Shown: positions 33,468 through 43,247, counted from the stretch's first letter. The stretch: DNA of 64,000 nt from Terrabacter terrigena (GCF_042676085.1 NZ_JBHTKH010000006.1:186001-250000); one strand, 5' to 3'. Translations and numbers: made by a program. Notes: generated from the letters alone by a model not told the origin.

Positions 33468-36359
33468 TCAGATGGCGGTGTCGTCGGCCATCTCGGGCTG
33501 GGCCTCGGCCGGCACCGCGCCGAGCGCTTCACCCTCGGCTTCGTCGCCCACCGCCTCGGCCGTCTCGGTGAGCGTGCTCGGGTCGAGGTCGGGGTCGCTC
33601 GTCGCGGCCGCCGGCGTTCCGATACGGGCACCGGCCTGGGCGTGCTTCGTGCGCTCCTCGAGCTCCGCGACGACCATCGAGTGCTGGTCGACGCACATCA
33701 CGACGAGGTCACCCGGGTTGGTGCGGCCCAGCACGTGCCGGGTGGCCTCCAGCTCGTCGAGGACGATCTCGACCTGGCGGCAGCGGGCGCCCTCGGCCAT
33801 CGCCTGACGTGCCCCCTCGGCCACGAGCGCCGCGCTCTCTCCGGGCTTGCGACCGCGCAGGCGGGCGTCCTCTCGGACCACGATGACGTCGAAGTGATGC
33901 GCGGCGACGGCGCCGAGCTCGCGGATGTCGTCGTCGCGTCGGTCACCGGCTGCGCCGATCATGCCGATGCGCGACGTGCGGCCGAGGTCGGCCTGTCCCT
34001 GCTTCTGCTGCGCGTAGCGGTCGACGAACGCGCCGAGCTCCTTCATGCCGGCCGCGTTGTGGCAGTAGTCGACGAACACCTCGGCGTTGGCCACCTGGAC
34101 GAGGTTCAGGCGGCCGGGGGAGAGGTAGTAGGTCGTGGCGAAGGTGCGCAGGCCCTGGCGGATGTCGTGCAGAGGCGCGCCAGCGGCGAACGCGGCACCC
34201 GCAGCGGCGAGGGCGTTGGCCACGTTGAAGCGGGCCGCACCGCCGAAGGTCGACGGCAGCAGGTGCGTCCACGCGAGCTGCATGCTGCGGCGGCCGTGCT
34301 TGATGACGATCATCTCGCCGCGGTCGCTGGGCTCGAGCACCACGGCGCGCCCGCCTCGACGGCAGTAGTCGTCGACGAACTCGCGCACCTCGCTGCCGGG
34401 CTCGGACATCGTGAACCAGACGATGCCGCCAGAGCAGCGGCGGCGCATGTTGCGCACGTGCGGGTCGTCGGCGTTGAGCACTGCGAACCCGTCGCGCGGG
34501 ACCGCCTCGACGATGACGGCCTTGACGTCAGCGAGCTGGCGAAGGGTGTCGATTCCCTTCATTCCCAAGTGATCCGGTGCGATGTTGGTGACAACCGCGA
34601 TGTCGTTGCGGTCGTATCCGAGACCCTCGCGCAGGATACCGCCGCGGGCGACCTCCATGACGGCGAAGTCGACGCGGGGGTTCTGCAGGACCATCCGCGC
34701 AGACCGCGGCCCGGACGCGTCGGCCTTGATGACGAGCCGCTCGTCGATGACGACGCCGTCGGTGGAGGTCATGCCGACCTTGCGACCGAGGCCCTTGAAG
34801 ATGTGGGCGATCATGCGCGAGGTCGTCGTCTTTCCGTTGGTTCCGGTGACCGCGACGATCGGCACGCGCGACTGGGCGCCAGGCGGGAAGAGCAGGTCGA
34901 CGACCGGCTTCGCGATGAACTGCGGCTCGCCGACGGTGGGGTGCGTGTGCATGCGGAACCCGGGGGCGGCGTTGACCTCGCAGATCGCCCCACCGGTCTC
35001 GCGTACGGGGTAGGTGATGTCGGGGCAGATGAAGTCGATGCCCGCGACGTCGAGGCCGACGATGCGCGCGGCCTCCTCGGCGATCTCGACGTTGTCGGGG
35101 TGCGCGTCGAAGGTGCGGTCGATCGAGATGCCGCCGGTGGACATGTTGCCGGTCAGCGCCAGCTTGACCATCTCGCCCTCGGGCGGCACCGACTCGAGGG
35201 TGTACCCCTGGCCGGTCAGGATCTCGAGCGCGTTGGCGTCGACCTTGATCTTCGTCAGCACCTTCTCGTGCCCGACGCCACGACGCGGGTCGGCGTTCGT
35301 GATGTCGACGAGCTCGCCGACGGTGTGCGTGCCGTCACCGACGACGTGCGCGGGCACCCTCTCGGCGATGGCCTGCATGCGCCCACCGACGATGAGGCAG
35401 CGGTAGTCGCGCCCGGTGACGAACGACTCGACGATGATGGTGCCGCGCCGCGACTCGGCCTTCGCGATGTCGTACGCCTTCTCGACCTCCTCGTCGCTCT
35501 GGAGGTTGAGGCACACCCCACGCCCGTGGTTGCCGTCGAGGGGCTTGACGACCACCGGGAAGCCGATGCGTCGGGCTGCGTCGACCGTGCCGCGCAGTGT
35601 GCGGACGGCCTCCTGCCTGGGCACCGGAAGGCCGGCGGAGCCGAGCAGCTTGGTCGTCATGTCCTTGTCGCTCGCGATGTCGACGGCGAGGGCGCCGGTC
35701 TTCGAGGTCATCGTGGCCCGGATGCGCTGGGCGTGGACGCCCTGGCCGAGCTGGACGAGGGAAGCGGAGTTGAGGCGGATGAACGGGATGTCGCGCGACG
35801 CGGCCTCCTCGAGGATGGCCGCCGTCGACGGTCCGAAGGCGACCCGCTCGGCCTGCTTCAGGAACGCATTGAACTCGGTCTCGAAGTCGAAGCCGTCCGC
35901 GCTGTCGACGAGGTGGTTGATGAGGCGTACTGCGAGCTTGCCGGCGGCGACACCGACCGTCTCGTCCGTGTAGCTGTAGATGACGTTGTAGCGGCCTGGC
36001 TGGCCCTTGACCGCGCGGGTCTTGCCGCGGCGCGAGTCGTGGCCGGCGAGGGTCTGCAGCTGGAGGGCGACGTGCTCGGCGACGTGGCCGAGCCAGGTGC
36101 CCTCGCGAAGCCGCTCGATGAAGCCGCCGCGGCGGCCGAGCGAGCAGGTGTGCCGCTCGAGGCCGGGCACCAGCTCGATGAGCCGGTCGGTGAACCCGTC
36201 GAGCGAGACCGTGGGGTACTCCTCGAGGCTGCCGAGGTCGACGACGAGATGGATGGCCTGCTGGTAGGACCAGACGTTGGGGCCGCGGTAGATCCGGGTC
36301 TCGAGGATCTTCAGGTCCGGTCGGGCCGGGCCTGTGGGGGTGGGGACCTCGACGGCCAT
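33468..36359 (-). CDS. cphA: CphA, cyanophycin synthetase
   Basis: CphA polymerises aspartate and arginine into cyanophycin, a nitrogen reserve, using ATP. The 963-residue protein has the three expected parts. The N domain carries HVAEH (about residues 92-96), a motif tied to primer-making hydrolysis in other CphA proteins. The ATP-grasp domain covers about 220-480 (VVKPLDGNHGRGVCLN, ICEVNAAPGFRMH). The Mur-ligase domain starts near 498 (VTGTNGKTTTSR, VVTNIAPDHLGMKGIDTL, DYCHNAAGMKEL). The ATG at 36359 has AGGAGG just upstream. The C-terminal 60 residues are acidic and Ala-rich. It follows cphB in a serB-cphB-cphA operon. Confidence 0.95.
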   Translation of the reverse strand: MAVEVPTPTGPARPDLKILETRIYRGPNVWSYQQAIHLVVDLGSLEEYPTVSLDGFTDRLIELVPGLERHTCSLGRRGGFIERLREGTWLGHVAEHVALQLQTLAGHDSRRGKTRAVKGQPGRYNVIYSYTDETVGVAAGKLAVRLINHLVDSADGFDFETEFNAFLKQAERVAFGPSTAAILEEAASRDIPFIRLNSASLVQLGQGVHAQRIRATMTSKTGALAVDIASDKDMTTKLLGSAGLPVPRQEAVRTLRGTVDAARRIGFPVVVKPLDGNHGRGVCLNLQSDEEVEKAYDIAKAESRRGTIIVESFVTGRDYRCLIVGGRMQAIAERVPAHVVGDGTHTVGELVDITNADPRRGVGHEKVLTKIKVDANALEILTGQGYTLESVPPEGEMVKLALTGNMSTGGISIDRTFDAHPDNVEIAEEAARIVGLDVAGIDFICPDITYPVRETGGAICEVNAAPGFRMHTHPTVGEPQFIAKPVVDLLFPPGAQSRVPIVAVTGTNGKTTTSRMIAHIFKGLGRKVGMTSTDGVVIDERLVIKADASGPRSARMVLQNPRVDFAVMEVARGGILREGLGYDRNDIAVVTNIAPDHLGMKGIDTLRQLADVKAVIVEAVPRDGFAVLNADDPHVRNMRRRCSGGIVWFTMSEPGSEVREFVDDYCRRGGRAVVLEPSDRGEMIVIKHGRRSMQLAWTHLLPSTFGGAARFNVANALAAAGAAFAAGAPLHDIRQGLRTFATTYYLSPGRLNLVQVANAEVFVDYCHNAAGMKELGAFVDRYAQQKQGQADLGRTSRIGMIGAAGDRRDDDIRELGAVAAHHFDVIVVREDARLRGRKPGESAALVAEGARQAMAEGARCRQVEIVLDELEATRHVLGRTNPGDLVVMCVDQHSMVVAELEERTKHAQAGARIGTPAAATSDPDLDPSTLTETAEAVGDEAEGEALGAVPAEAQPEMADDTAI

Positions 36360-36445
36360 GGATCTCCTCCTAGGTGGTCGCGTCGTATGCCGCACGGGCA
36401 CCTCGCGCTGACCGTACTGTCAGGGACGGGCGGGAACTGGCTGGA

Positions 36446-37366
36446 CTAGTGAGCGGCGCTGCTCGTCGAGGAGCGCGCCGCCCGGACCTTCGCCGGGACG
36501 ACCGCGCCCTCGACGTCGGGGTGACGTTCGACGAACGCGGTCAGCTCGACGTGGCCCAGGTCGAACGTACTGCCCGTCGGCAGCGAGTGCACCACCGCGC
36601 CGGAGACGAGCAGCGGCGCACCACGCCTCGCGTCGGGTGCGTCGGTGATGGCGTTGCGGGCGTTGACGACGAAGATCGAGCCGGCGCCGATGACCGACAT
36701 CACCGAGCCGCCGCGGATCTCGGCGGCGGTGTTCTCGTCGATGCCCATGCCGAGCAGGTTGGGTGACGCGGCGACCATCGACATGAGCCGGCCGTAGCGG
36801 CCGCGCTGGTCGAAGTGCTGGTCGATGATGACGTCCTCGACGAGGCCGAGGCCGGCCGAGATCTGGCTGGCGCGCTGGCGAGGCGTGAGTCCCTCCTCAC
36901 CGAGAGAGATCATGAAACGGCTCATGATCGAGGCACCCGCCGAGGTGCCGGCGACGACGGCGCCCCGCTCGTAGGCGCGCACGATGGCGTCGCCGACGGG
37001 GGTTCCGACGATGTTCTGGGCGAGCTTGACCTGGCTGCCGCCGGTGAGGAACACCCCGGTCGCGCTCTCGAGCAGCTCGACCATCGCGCGGTCGTTGGAG
37101 TCGCGCCGGGTCGCCGGGTTGACCACCGACACGTCGCCCCCGCGAAGGCGCGTGAAGACGTCGCGGTACGCCTCGGACACCTCGTCGGCGAACGAGGACG
37201 CCGTGGGGATCACGACGATGTGTGAACGCCGGCCCCCGGCGAGCTTGACGAAACGCTTGAGCACGACCGACCGACCGATGCGGTCCTCGGCGCCACCGAT
37301 GACGAGCAGTGTGCGCCGGACGCCGTCAGGGTGCGAGGCTGCTGACGAGGTGGCCACGGTCTGCAT
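36446..37366 (-). CDS. cphB: CphB, cyanophycinase
   Basis: A 306-residue serine peptidase of the peptidase E/cyanophycinase family that splits cyanophycin into beta-Asp-Arg dipeptides. It has LLVIGGAEDRIGRSV near the start, FLTGGSQVKLA, the nucleophile serine in VAGTSAGASIMS (about residue 145), and IIDQHFDQRGRYGRL carrying the conserved His/Gln region. A TAGGCT box (37373-37378, minus strand) lies 6 nt before the ATG and overlaps the end of serB, so it may have its own start as well as read-through. It lies 86 bp upstream of cphA. Cytosolic, with no signal peptide. Confidence 0.95.
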   Translation of the reverse strand: MQTVATSSAASHPDGVRRTLLVIGGAEDRIGRSVVLKRFVKLAGGRRSHIVVIPTASSFADEVSEAYRDVFTRLRGGDVSVVNPATRRDSNDRAMVELLESATGVFLTGGSQVKLAQNIVGTPVGDAIVRAYERGAVVAGTSAGASIMSRFMISLGEEGLTPRQRASQISAGLGLVEDVIIDQHFDQRGRYGRLMSMVAASPNLLGMGIDENTAAEIRGGSVMSVIGAGSIFVVNARNAITDAPDARRGAPLLVSGAVVHSLPTGSTFDLGHVELTAFVERHPDVEGAVVPAKVRAARSSTSSAAH

Positions 37367-37375
37367 CGCGCCAGC

Positions 37376-38632
37376 CTAGTGACCGTGGTGCGGGACCGGC
37401 GGAGCCTGGGTCGGCGTGCCGTCGTCGATGTCGGCCTCCTCGATCTCCTCACGGGAGATGCCGAGGAGGTAGAGCACCGAGTCGAGGTAGGGCACGTTGA
37501 CCGAGGTCTGGGCCTGCTCCTGCACGATCGGCTTGGCGTTGAAGGCGACTCCGAGACCGGCCGCGTCGAGCATGTCGAGGTCGTTCGCGCCGTCGCCGAT
37601 CGCGACGGTTCGGCTCAGGGGAAGACCCTCCTGCGCGGCGAACTCGCGCAGGGCGTGGGCCTTTCCGGCCCGGTCGACGACGTCGCCGACCACGCGCCCG
37701 GTGAGGTGCCCGTCGACGATCTCGAGCTGGTTGGCGCGGGCGTGGTCGATGCCGAGCTCGGACGCCAGGTCTCCGACGATCTCGATGAAGCCCCCGCTGA
37801 CGAGGCCGACGGTGAAGCCGAGCCGCTTGAGCGTGCGCACGAGCGTGCGCGCCCCGGGCGTCAGCTCCACGGCGGCACGCACCTCGTCGAGGACCGTGGC
37901 GGGCAGGCCGGCCAGGGTCTCGACACGCGCACGGAGGGACTCCTCGAAGTCGAGCTCGCCGGCCATCGCCCGGGCCGTCACCTGCGCGACCTCGGCCTCA
38001 CGTCCGCAGTGGGCGGCGAGCAGCTCGATGACCTCCTGCTGGATCAGGGTGGAGTCGACGTCGAGGACGACCAGGCGACGCCCGCGCCGCGCGAGACCAC
38101 CGGGCGCCACGGCGATGTCGATGGCCTCCGACGCCGCCACGAGGGCCATGTCCCGGCGCAGGGAGGGGACGTCGGCCCCTGACACGTCGAACTCGACGGT
38201 GGTGACGGGATACCGCGAGAGCCTTCGGATGCGGTCGATGTTGGCGCCGTGCAGGGCGATCTGGCTCGTCACGAGCGACACGGCGTCCGCGCTGAGCGGG
38301 GCGCCGAGCACGACGACCGCCGCGCGACCCTGGCGCGGACGCGCGTTGTCGCCGGTGCCCTCGACGACGGTGAGCGTGAGCCCCAGGCGGTGGGCGGCGA
38401 CCGCGGCGGCGTCGCGCAGCTGGTCGACGTGCGCGCCGGGACGCAGCAGCACCGTCAGGGTGAGGTGCCCGTGGACGACGACCTGCTGGATGTCCAGGAC
38501 CTCCGCGTCGACGCCCGAGAGCGCGCCGAGCAGCGTGCCGGTGACACCGGGCCGGTCGTCACCGGTCACCGTGACGCTGAGCGTGTGGACATCCGTCCCT
38601 GAGGTCCCGTGCGTGCGGCTCTCTTCGGTCAC
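37376..38632 (-). CDS. serB: SerB, phosphoserine phosphatase with N-terminal ACT region
   Basis: Last step of serine synthesis, dephosphorylating phosphoserine. The 418-residue protein has an ACT region at about residues 15-90 (TLSVTVTGDDRPGVTGTLL), a second ACT-like part to about 175, and the HAD phosphatase from about 180: DVDSTLIQQEVIELLA, GLVSGGF, GKAHAL and AIGDGANDLDML. The GTG at 38632 was chosen because a TACGCT box (38640-38645) lies 7 nt upstream; the frame extends 17 codons more. It ends 9 bp before cphB, tying serine synthesis to cyanophycin genes. The tail is His-rich (PHHGH). Confidence 0.93.
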   Translation of the reverse strand: MTEESRTHGTSGTDVHTLSVTVTGDDRPGVTGTLLGALSGVDAEVLDIQQVVVHGHLTLTVLLRPGAHVDQLRDAAAVAAHRLGLTLTVVEGTGDNARPRQGRAAVVVLGAPLSADAVSLVTSQIALHGANIDRIRRLSRYPVTTVEFDVSGADVPSLRRDMALVAASEAIDIAVAPGGLARRGRRLVVLDVDSTLIQQEVIELLAAHCGREAEVAQVTARAMAGELDFEESLRARVETLAGLPATVLDEVRAAVELTPGARTLVRTLKRLGFTVGLVSGGFIEIVGDLASELGIDHARANQLEIVDGHLTGRVVGDVVDRAGKAHALREFAAQEGLPLSRTVAIGDGANDLDMLDAAGLGVAFNAKPIVQEQAQTSVNVPYLDSVLYLLGISREEIEEADIDDGTPTQAPPVPHHGH

Positions 38633-38713
38633 GCGCGTCAGCGTAGTGAGGGCGCGGCCAGGCGCGACCACGCCATCCGGCATACGGCGCGGCGTGCGGT
38701 GCGCGGCTGCGTG

Positions 38714-39445
38714 TCAGCCGAGCGCACTGAGCAGGAAGGCCAGGGCGAAGCCGATCATCGTGACCAGGCCCACGAGCCGGCCGGCATGCTCGGTCGCCTC
38801 GGGGATCATCGTGTCGGCGAGCATCGTGATGATCGCCCCCGCGGCGAACGTCTGGATGCCTGCCACGACCGTCGGCGAGGCGCCCTGGAGCAGCACGTAG
38901 CCCGCGCCTGCCGCAACGCCGGAGACGACGGTCACCGTGAGCCACAGCCCAAGCACCTGGCGGGTCGATCGGCCAGCGCGCTGCAGTCCGGCGCTCGCCG
39001 ACATCGACTCGGGCACGTTGGACAGGAAGACGGCCGCCACCATGGCGATGCCGACCTCGCCGCCGCTGAGGATGCTGACGCCGATGGCTGCCGACTCCGG
39101 TATGCCGTCGAGCAGAGCCCCGAGGACGAGGGCCATCGCCCCCGCGCCCTGCTGCGGTGTGCCCGTCGGGCTCTTGCGCCGGTGGCCGCCGCGCCGATCG
39201 ATGAGCCAGTCGCCGAAGAAGAAGACCAGCGAACCGCTGACGAGGCCCACCACGACGGGCAGCGTGCCGCCTGACTGGAACGCCTCCTCGGTCAGCTCGA
39301 AGGCGACGGCACTGATGAGCACGCCGGAACCGAAGGCCATGACGATGCCGATGGCGCGGTTGGAAGCATGCGCGTACAGGCCGAGCAGGGCCCCGACGAG
39401 CAGGGCGGCCCCGCCCACGAGGCCCCAGAAGGTCGCGGTCAACAT
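38714..39445 (-). CDS. ZIP-family metal transporter
   Basis: A 243-residue ZIP-type divalent-metal transporter with about eight hydrophobic helices. The metal-site helix pair is clear: GALLDGIPESAAIGVS (about residues 113-128) and FLSNVPESMSASAG, with the conserved Pro-Glu-Ser. The loop between helices 3 and 4 is basic (DRRGGHRRKS). Zinc, iron or manganese are possible. The codon for Ile in DGIPE is the rare ATA, inside an embedded GTATGCCG/CGGCATAC octamer. No clear promoter seen; the gene stands between serB and an LLM oxidoreductase on the same strand. Confidence 0.88.
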   Translation of the reverse strand: MLTATFWGLVGGAALLVGALLGLYAHASNRAIGIVMAFGSGVLISAVAFELTEEAFQSGGTLPVVVGLVSGSLVFFFGDWLIDRRGGHRRKSPTGTPQQGAGAMALVLGALLDGIPESAAIGVSILSGGEVGIAMVAAVFLSNVPESMSASAGLQRAGRSTRQVLGLWLTVTVVSGVAAGAGYVLLQGASPTVVAGIQTFAAGAIITMLADTMIPEATEHAGRLVGLVTMIGFALAFLLSALG

Positions 39446-39460
39446 GACGGGTCCGTACCC

Positions 39461-40345
39461 TCAGGCAGGTCCTGCGGTCGCGGTGGCTCGTGTGGCGTTC
39501 ACCTCGTCGCGCCACTGCAGCAGGTCGCGCACGCGGGCCAGGTCGGGGTGCGCGGCCGCGACGCTCGCGGTGAACAGCCGGGTGCCGATGTCGTGGAGCT
39601 GCTGGGCGTTGCCTGCGTAGTCACCGGACTGGTCCGGGTTGCGGCCCGGGACGAAGGCGACCCCGGCAGAGCGCTCGATCTCGAGCGGGTCGCGGCCGCG
39701 GCGGGCACACCACTCGTCGAGCACCCGGTGCTTGTGCGCGATCTCCGCGGGGCCGCCGAAGCCGTGCCAGATCGAGGCGTGCTCGGCGACGATGCGCAGC
39801 GTCTTCTTCTCGCCACCACCGCCGATGAGGATCGGGATGTCACGGGTGGGTGCCGGGTTGAGCCGCGTCCAGCGCTCACGGATGATCGGCAGGTCACGGG
39901 CCAGGTTGTCGAGCCGCCCACCGGCCGTGCCGAACTCGTAGCCGTACTCGTCGTAGTCGAGCTGCTTCCAGCCCGAGCCGATGCCGAGGATCAGCCGCCC
40001 CTCGCTCATGTGGTCGACGGTGCGGGCCATGTCGGCGAGCAGGCTCGGGTTGCGGTAGCTGTTGCACGTGACGAGCGCGCCGATCTCGACGCTCTCGGTG
40101 GACTCGGCCCAGGCGCCGAGCATCGTCCAGCACTCGAAGTGCATGCCGCCGGGGTCGCCACTGAGCGGAAAGAAGTGGTCCCAGTTGAGCAGCACGTCGA
40201 CGCCCAGCTCCTCGAGCGTCGCTGCCGTGCTGCGGATCTGGGCCCAGGTCGCGTGCTGCGGCGGGATCTGGATGCCGACACGTGCCGGCCGCGGGTCGGC
40301 GGAGCTCGCCGGCGCTGCCTGCGCCGCGGGGGAGTCAGGGCTCAC
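39461..40345 (-). CDS. LLM-class F420-dependent oxidoreductase
   Basis: A 294-residue luciferase-like monooxygenase-fold protein of the F420-dependent class. The barrel is seen in VGIQIPPQHATWAQI, FFPLSGDPGGMHFECW, IGALVTCNSYRNPSLLADMARTVD (in part) and GRLILGIGSGWKQLDYDEYGY. The cofactor-binding glycine-rich segment is LIGGGGEKKTLRIVAEHA. The GTG start overlaps the glgC stop (GTGA), so translation is coupled to glgC, an odd partner. Substrate unknown. Confidence 0.88.
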   Translation of the reverse strand: MSPDSPAAQAAPASSADPRPARVGIQIPPQHATWAQIRSTAATLEELGVDVLLNWDHFFPLSGDPGGMHFECWTMLGAWAESTESVEIGALVTCNSYRNPSLLADMARTVDHMSEGRLILGIGSGWKQLDYDEYGYEFGTAGGRLDNLARDLPIIRERWTRLNPAPTRDIPILIGGGGEKKTLRIVAEHASIWHGFGGPAEIAHKHRVLDEWCARRGRDPLEIERSAGVAFVPGRNPDQSGDYAGNAQQLHDIGTRLFTASVAAAHPDLARVRDLLQWRDEVNATRATATAGPA

Positions 40346-41601
40346 CGGGTGACGACCTGGCCCTTGCCCACGACGACGATGCCGGTCTCGGTGACGTGGA
40401 AACCGCGCGCCCGGTCGTACTCGTGGTCGATGCCGATCTGGCAGCCCTCGGGGATCACGACGTTCTTGTCGATGATCGCGCGGCGGATCTGCGCGTGGCG
40501 CTGGACCTGGACGCCGTCGAGCAGCACGGAACCCTGGATGCTCGCGTACGAGTGCACGTGGACGAGCGGAGACAGCACCGACGCGTAGATGTGGGCTCCG
40601 GAGACGACGACACCGGGGGAGACCGCCGAGTTGAGCGCCTCACCGATGCGGTCACCGCTGCCGTGCACGAACTTCGCCGGCGGGTAGGGGCTGTGCTGGG
40701 TGTAGATCGGCCACTCGTAGTTGTAGAGGTTGAAGACCGGGTGGATCGAGATGAGGTCCATGTGCGCGTCGTAGTAGGACTCGATCGTGCCGACGTCGCG
40801 CCAGTAGCCGCGGTCGCGCTCGGTGGCCCCGGGGACCTCGTTGTCCTTGAAGTCGTAGACGCCCGCCTCACCGCGCCCGACGAAGTAGGGCACGATGTCG
40901 CCGCCCATGTCGTGGTTCGAGTCGGGGTCGTCGTGGTCGGCGGTCACGGCCTGCTCGAGGGCGTCGGCGGTGAAGACGTAGTTGCCCATCGAGGCCAGCA
41001 CCTCGTCGGGGTTGTCGGGCAGGCCCTTCGGGTCGCTCGGCTTCTCGAGGAACGCAGCGATCTTCGCGGGGTCGTCGTCGTCGACCTCGATGACACCGAA
41101 CTGGTTGGCCAGCGAGATCGGCTGGCGGATCGCGGCGACCGTGCACGCGGCCCCGGACTCGATGTGCTGCTCGACCATCGCGCTGAAGTCCATGCGGTAG
41201 ACGTGGTCGGCGCCCACGACGACGACGATGTCGGGCCGCTCGTCGTGCATGAGGTTGAGGCTCTGGTAGATGGCGTCGGCGCTGCCGAGGTACCAGTTCT
41301 TGTCGACGCGCTGCTGGGCCGGGACCGTGGTCACGTAGTTGCCGAGGAGCGTCGACATGCGCCAGGTCTTGGTGACGTGGGCGTCGAGGCTGTGCGACTT
41401 GTACTGCGTCAGCACGACCACCTGCAGGTAGCCGGAGTTGACGACGTTCGACAGCGCGAGGTCTATGAGGCGGTAGATGCCGGCGAACGGCACCGCTGGT
41501 TTGGCCCGGTCGGCGGTGAGCGGCATCAGTCGTTTGCCCTCACCGCCGGCGAGCACGATCGCAAGAACCTTCGGACCAGCGGCAGGGCTTCGTCGGGCCA
41601 T
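40342..41601 (-). CDS. glgC: GlgC, glucose-1-phosphate adenylyltransferase
   Basis: Makes ADP-glucose from ATP and glucose 1-phosphate, the committed step of glycogen synthesis. The 419-residue protein has the nucleotide loop LAGGEGKRLMPLTADRAKPAVPF (in part, about residues 17-39), the VGADHVYRMDF site, and a C-terminal left-handed beta-helix (SPLVHVHSYASIQGSVLLDGV). The ATG at 41601 is supported by a TAGGGT box (41609-41614, minus strand) 7 nt upstream; a longer frame upstream is a shadow of glgA. Divergent from glgA. Confidence 0.95.
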   Translation of the reverse strand: MARRSPAAGPKVLAIVLAGGEGKRLMPLTADRAKPAVPFAGIYRLIDLALSNVVNSGYLQVVVLTQYKSHSLDAHVTKTWRMSTLLGNYVTTVPAQQRVDKNWYLGSADAIYQSLNLMHDERPDIVVVVGADHVYRMDFSAMVEQHIESGAACTVAAIRQPISLANQFGVIEVDDDDPAKIAAFLEKPSDPKGLPDNPDEVLASMGNYVFTADALEQAVTADHDDPDSNHDMGGDIVPYFVGRGEAGVYDFKDNEVPGATERDRGYWRDVGTIESYYDAHMDLISIHPVFNLYNYEWPIYTQHSPYPPAKFVHGSGDRIGEALNSAVSPGVVVSGAHIYASVLSPLVHVHSYASIQGSVLLDGVQVQRHAQIRRAIIDKNVVIPEGCQIGIDHEYDRARGFHVTETGIVVVGKGQVVTR

Positions 41602-41703
41602 GCTGGCCACCCTAGGGCAGGGTCCGGCGGCTCGACAGGTCCAGCGCGCAAGATCGCCAGACCTTTTCGCTTCATGGGATGGCGACGGCACTAGGGTCGA
41701 GGT

Positions 41704-42906
41704 GTGCGCGTCGACATCCTCAGCAAGGAGTACCCGCCCGCCATCTACGGAGGCGCCGGTGTCCACGTGGCCGAGCTCGTCCGGGCCTTGCGGGCCCGCG
41801 GCGACATCGACGTGCAGGTGCGCTGCTTCGGTCCGCCGCGCGACGAGCCCGGCACGACGGCCTACGCCGACCTGGCCGAGCTGTCGGGCGGCAACGCGGC
41901 GCTGCAGACCCTCGGGGTCGACGTGGCGATGGCCGGCGACTGCGTCGGGGCCGACCTCGTGCACTCGCACACCTGGTACGCCAACATGGCCGGCCACCTC
42001 GCCTCACTCCTCGGGGGTATGCCGCACGTCGTGACGGCGCACTCGCTCGAGCCGATGCGGCCCTGGAAGGCCGAGCAGCTCGGTGGCGGCTACCGCGTGT
42101 CGTCATGGGCCGAACGCACCGCGTACGAGTCGGCAGCCGGCGTCGTGGCCGTCAGCGCCGGCATGCGCGACGACATCCTGAGAAGCTATCCGTCGCTCGA
42201 ACCGTCACGAGTCCACGTGGTGCACAATGGGATCGACGCGCAGCTGTGGCAGGCCGACCGCTCTCCCGAGGCAGCCGACGTCGTCCGCAAGCACGGCGTC
42301 GATCCCGACAGGCGCTCGGTCGTCTTCGTCGGCCGAATCACCCGGCAGAAGGGCCTGCCCTACCTGTTGCGGGCGTGCGCGCAGCTGCCGCCCGACGTCC
42401 AGCTCGTGCTGTGTGCCGGCGCGCCCGACACCCCCGAGATCAAGGCCGAGGTCGAGGGGCTCATGAACGACCTCAGCGCGCAGCGCGAGGGTGTCGTGTG
42501 GATCCCCGACATGCTGCCTCGCAACGAGGTGGTCGCGCTGCTCAGCCACGGCACGGTCTTCGCCTGTCCGTCGGTCTACGAGCCGCTCGGCATCGTCAAC
42601 CTCGAGGCGATGGCCTGCGAGCTGGCGGTGGTGGCGACCGCGACCGGGGGCATCCCCGAGGTCGTCGTCGACGGCGAGACGGGATGGCTCGTGCCGATCG
42701 AGCAGGTGCAGGACGGCACCGGCACGCCGGTCGACCCCGACCGGTTCGTGGCCGACCTGGCCGCGGCCCTGACCGATGCGGTCTCCGACGTCGACCGGGC
42801 CCGGCGCTTCGGAAAGGCCGGCCGTGCCCGCGCGGTCGACTCGTTCTCCTGGGCCTCCATCGGTGACCGCACGCTCGAGGTCTACCGGGCGGTCCTCGGG
42901 GGCTGA
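41704..42906 (+). CDS. glgA: GlgA, actinobacterial-type glycogen synthase (GT4)
   Basis: A 400-residue GT4 glycosyltransferase of the kind called GlgA/GlgM in actinobacteria, which uses ADP-glucose made by GlgC. It begins VDILSKEYPPAIYGGAGVHV, with the donor-side loop VFVGRITRQKGLPYLL and the EPLGIVNLEAMAC motif holding the conserved Glu pair. In mycobacteria the homologue makes maltose 1-phosphate; which product is made here cannot be read from sequence. GTG start with a TAGGGT box (41692-41697) 6 nt upstream. Divergent from glgC, with 102 bp between the two starts. Confidence 0.92.
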   Translation: MRVDILSKEYPPAIYGGAGVHVAELVRALRARGDIDVQVRCFGPPRDEPGTTAYADLAELSGGNAALQTLGVDVAMAGDCVGADLVHSHTWYANMAGHLASLLGGMPHVVTAHSLEPMRPWKAEQLGGGYRVSSWAERTAYESAAGVVAVSAGMRDDILRSYPSLEPSRVHVVHNGIDAQLWQADRSPEAADVVRKHGVDPDRRSVVFVGRITRQKGLPYLLRACAQLPPDVQLVLCAGAPDTPEIKAEVEGLMNDLSAQREGVVWIPDMLPRNEVVALLSHGTVFACPSVYEPLGIVNLEAMACELAVVATATGGIPEVVVDGETGWLVPIEQVQDGTGTPVDPDRFVADLAAALTDAVSDVDRARRFGKAGRARAVDSFSWASIGDRTLEVYRAVLGG

Positions 42907-43247
42907 TGCCGGCAGGCTTCAGCGCGCACCGACCGCGCGCAGGCCCGCGTCCGCTGGTGCGTCCCGTCGAGCGCGCCATGGGCGCGCCGATCGTGGGCGT
43001 CGAGGCGGTCCACGGACGCATGTCGCCCCGACCAGTGGCGGCGCTCACCCTCGGCGACACGCCAGGCCTTCGCGAAAGCCGCTGCGGCGCAACGGAATGC
43101 CAAGGCGTATGGCGCTCCACGAAGGCGGGGCGGGCGTCCTCGGTCGCACTCCCGACGTCGAGCCGCATGTCCGTCCGGTGGCCACGTGGTTCGCGACGAC
43201 CGGCTCGCGATCGTGACCGGCGCCGCGTCAGGGCTGGTCGACGCCCT
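42907..43247. other. Gene-free stretch between glgA and the PIG-L gene
   Basis: This 341-bp convergent gap holds open frames on both strands, but all are Arg/Ala-rich translations without family features, ribosome sites or TANNNT boxes. A short GCGCGCC/GGCGCGC inverted repeat near 42974-42990 could end transcription. I see no supported gene here. Confidence 0.6.

Noticed and set aside
33396..36449. A 1017-codon open frame on the plus strand opposite cphA
   Set aside because: It is antisense to a gene with full cyanophycin synthetase motifs; its translation is biased to Arg/Asp/Val/Gly as expected for the complement of high-GC coding DNA.
42907..43247. Open frames between glgA and the PIG-L gene
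   Set aside because: Arg/Ala-rich translations without motifs or start signals on either strand.
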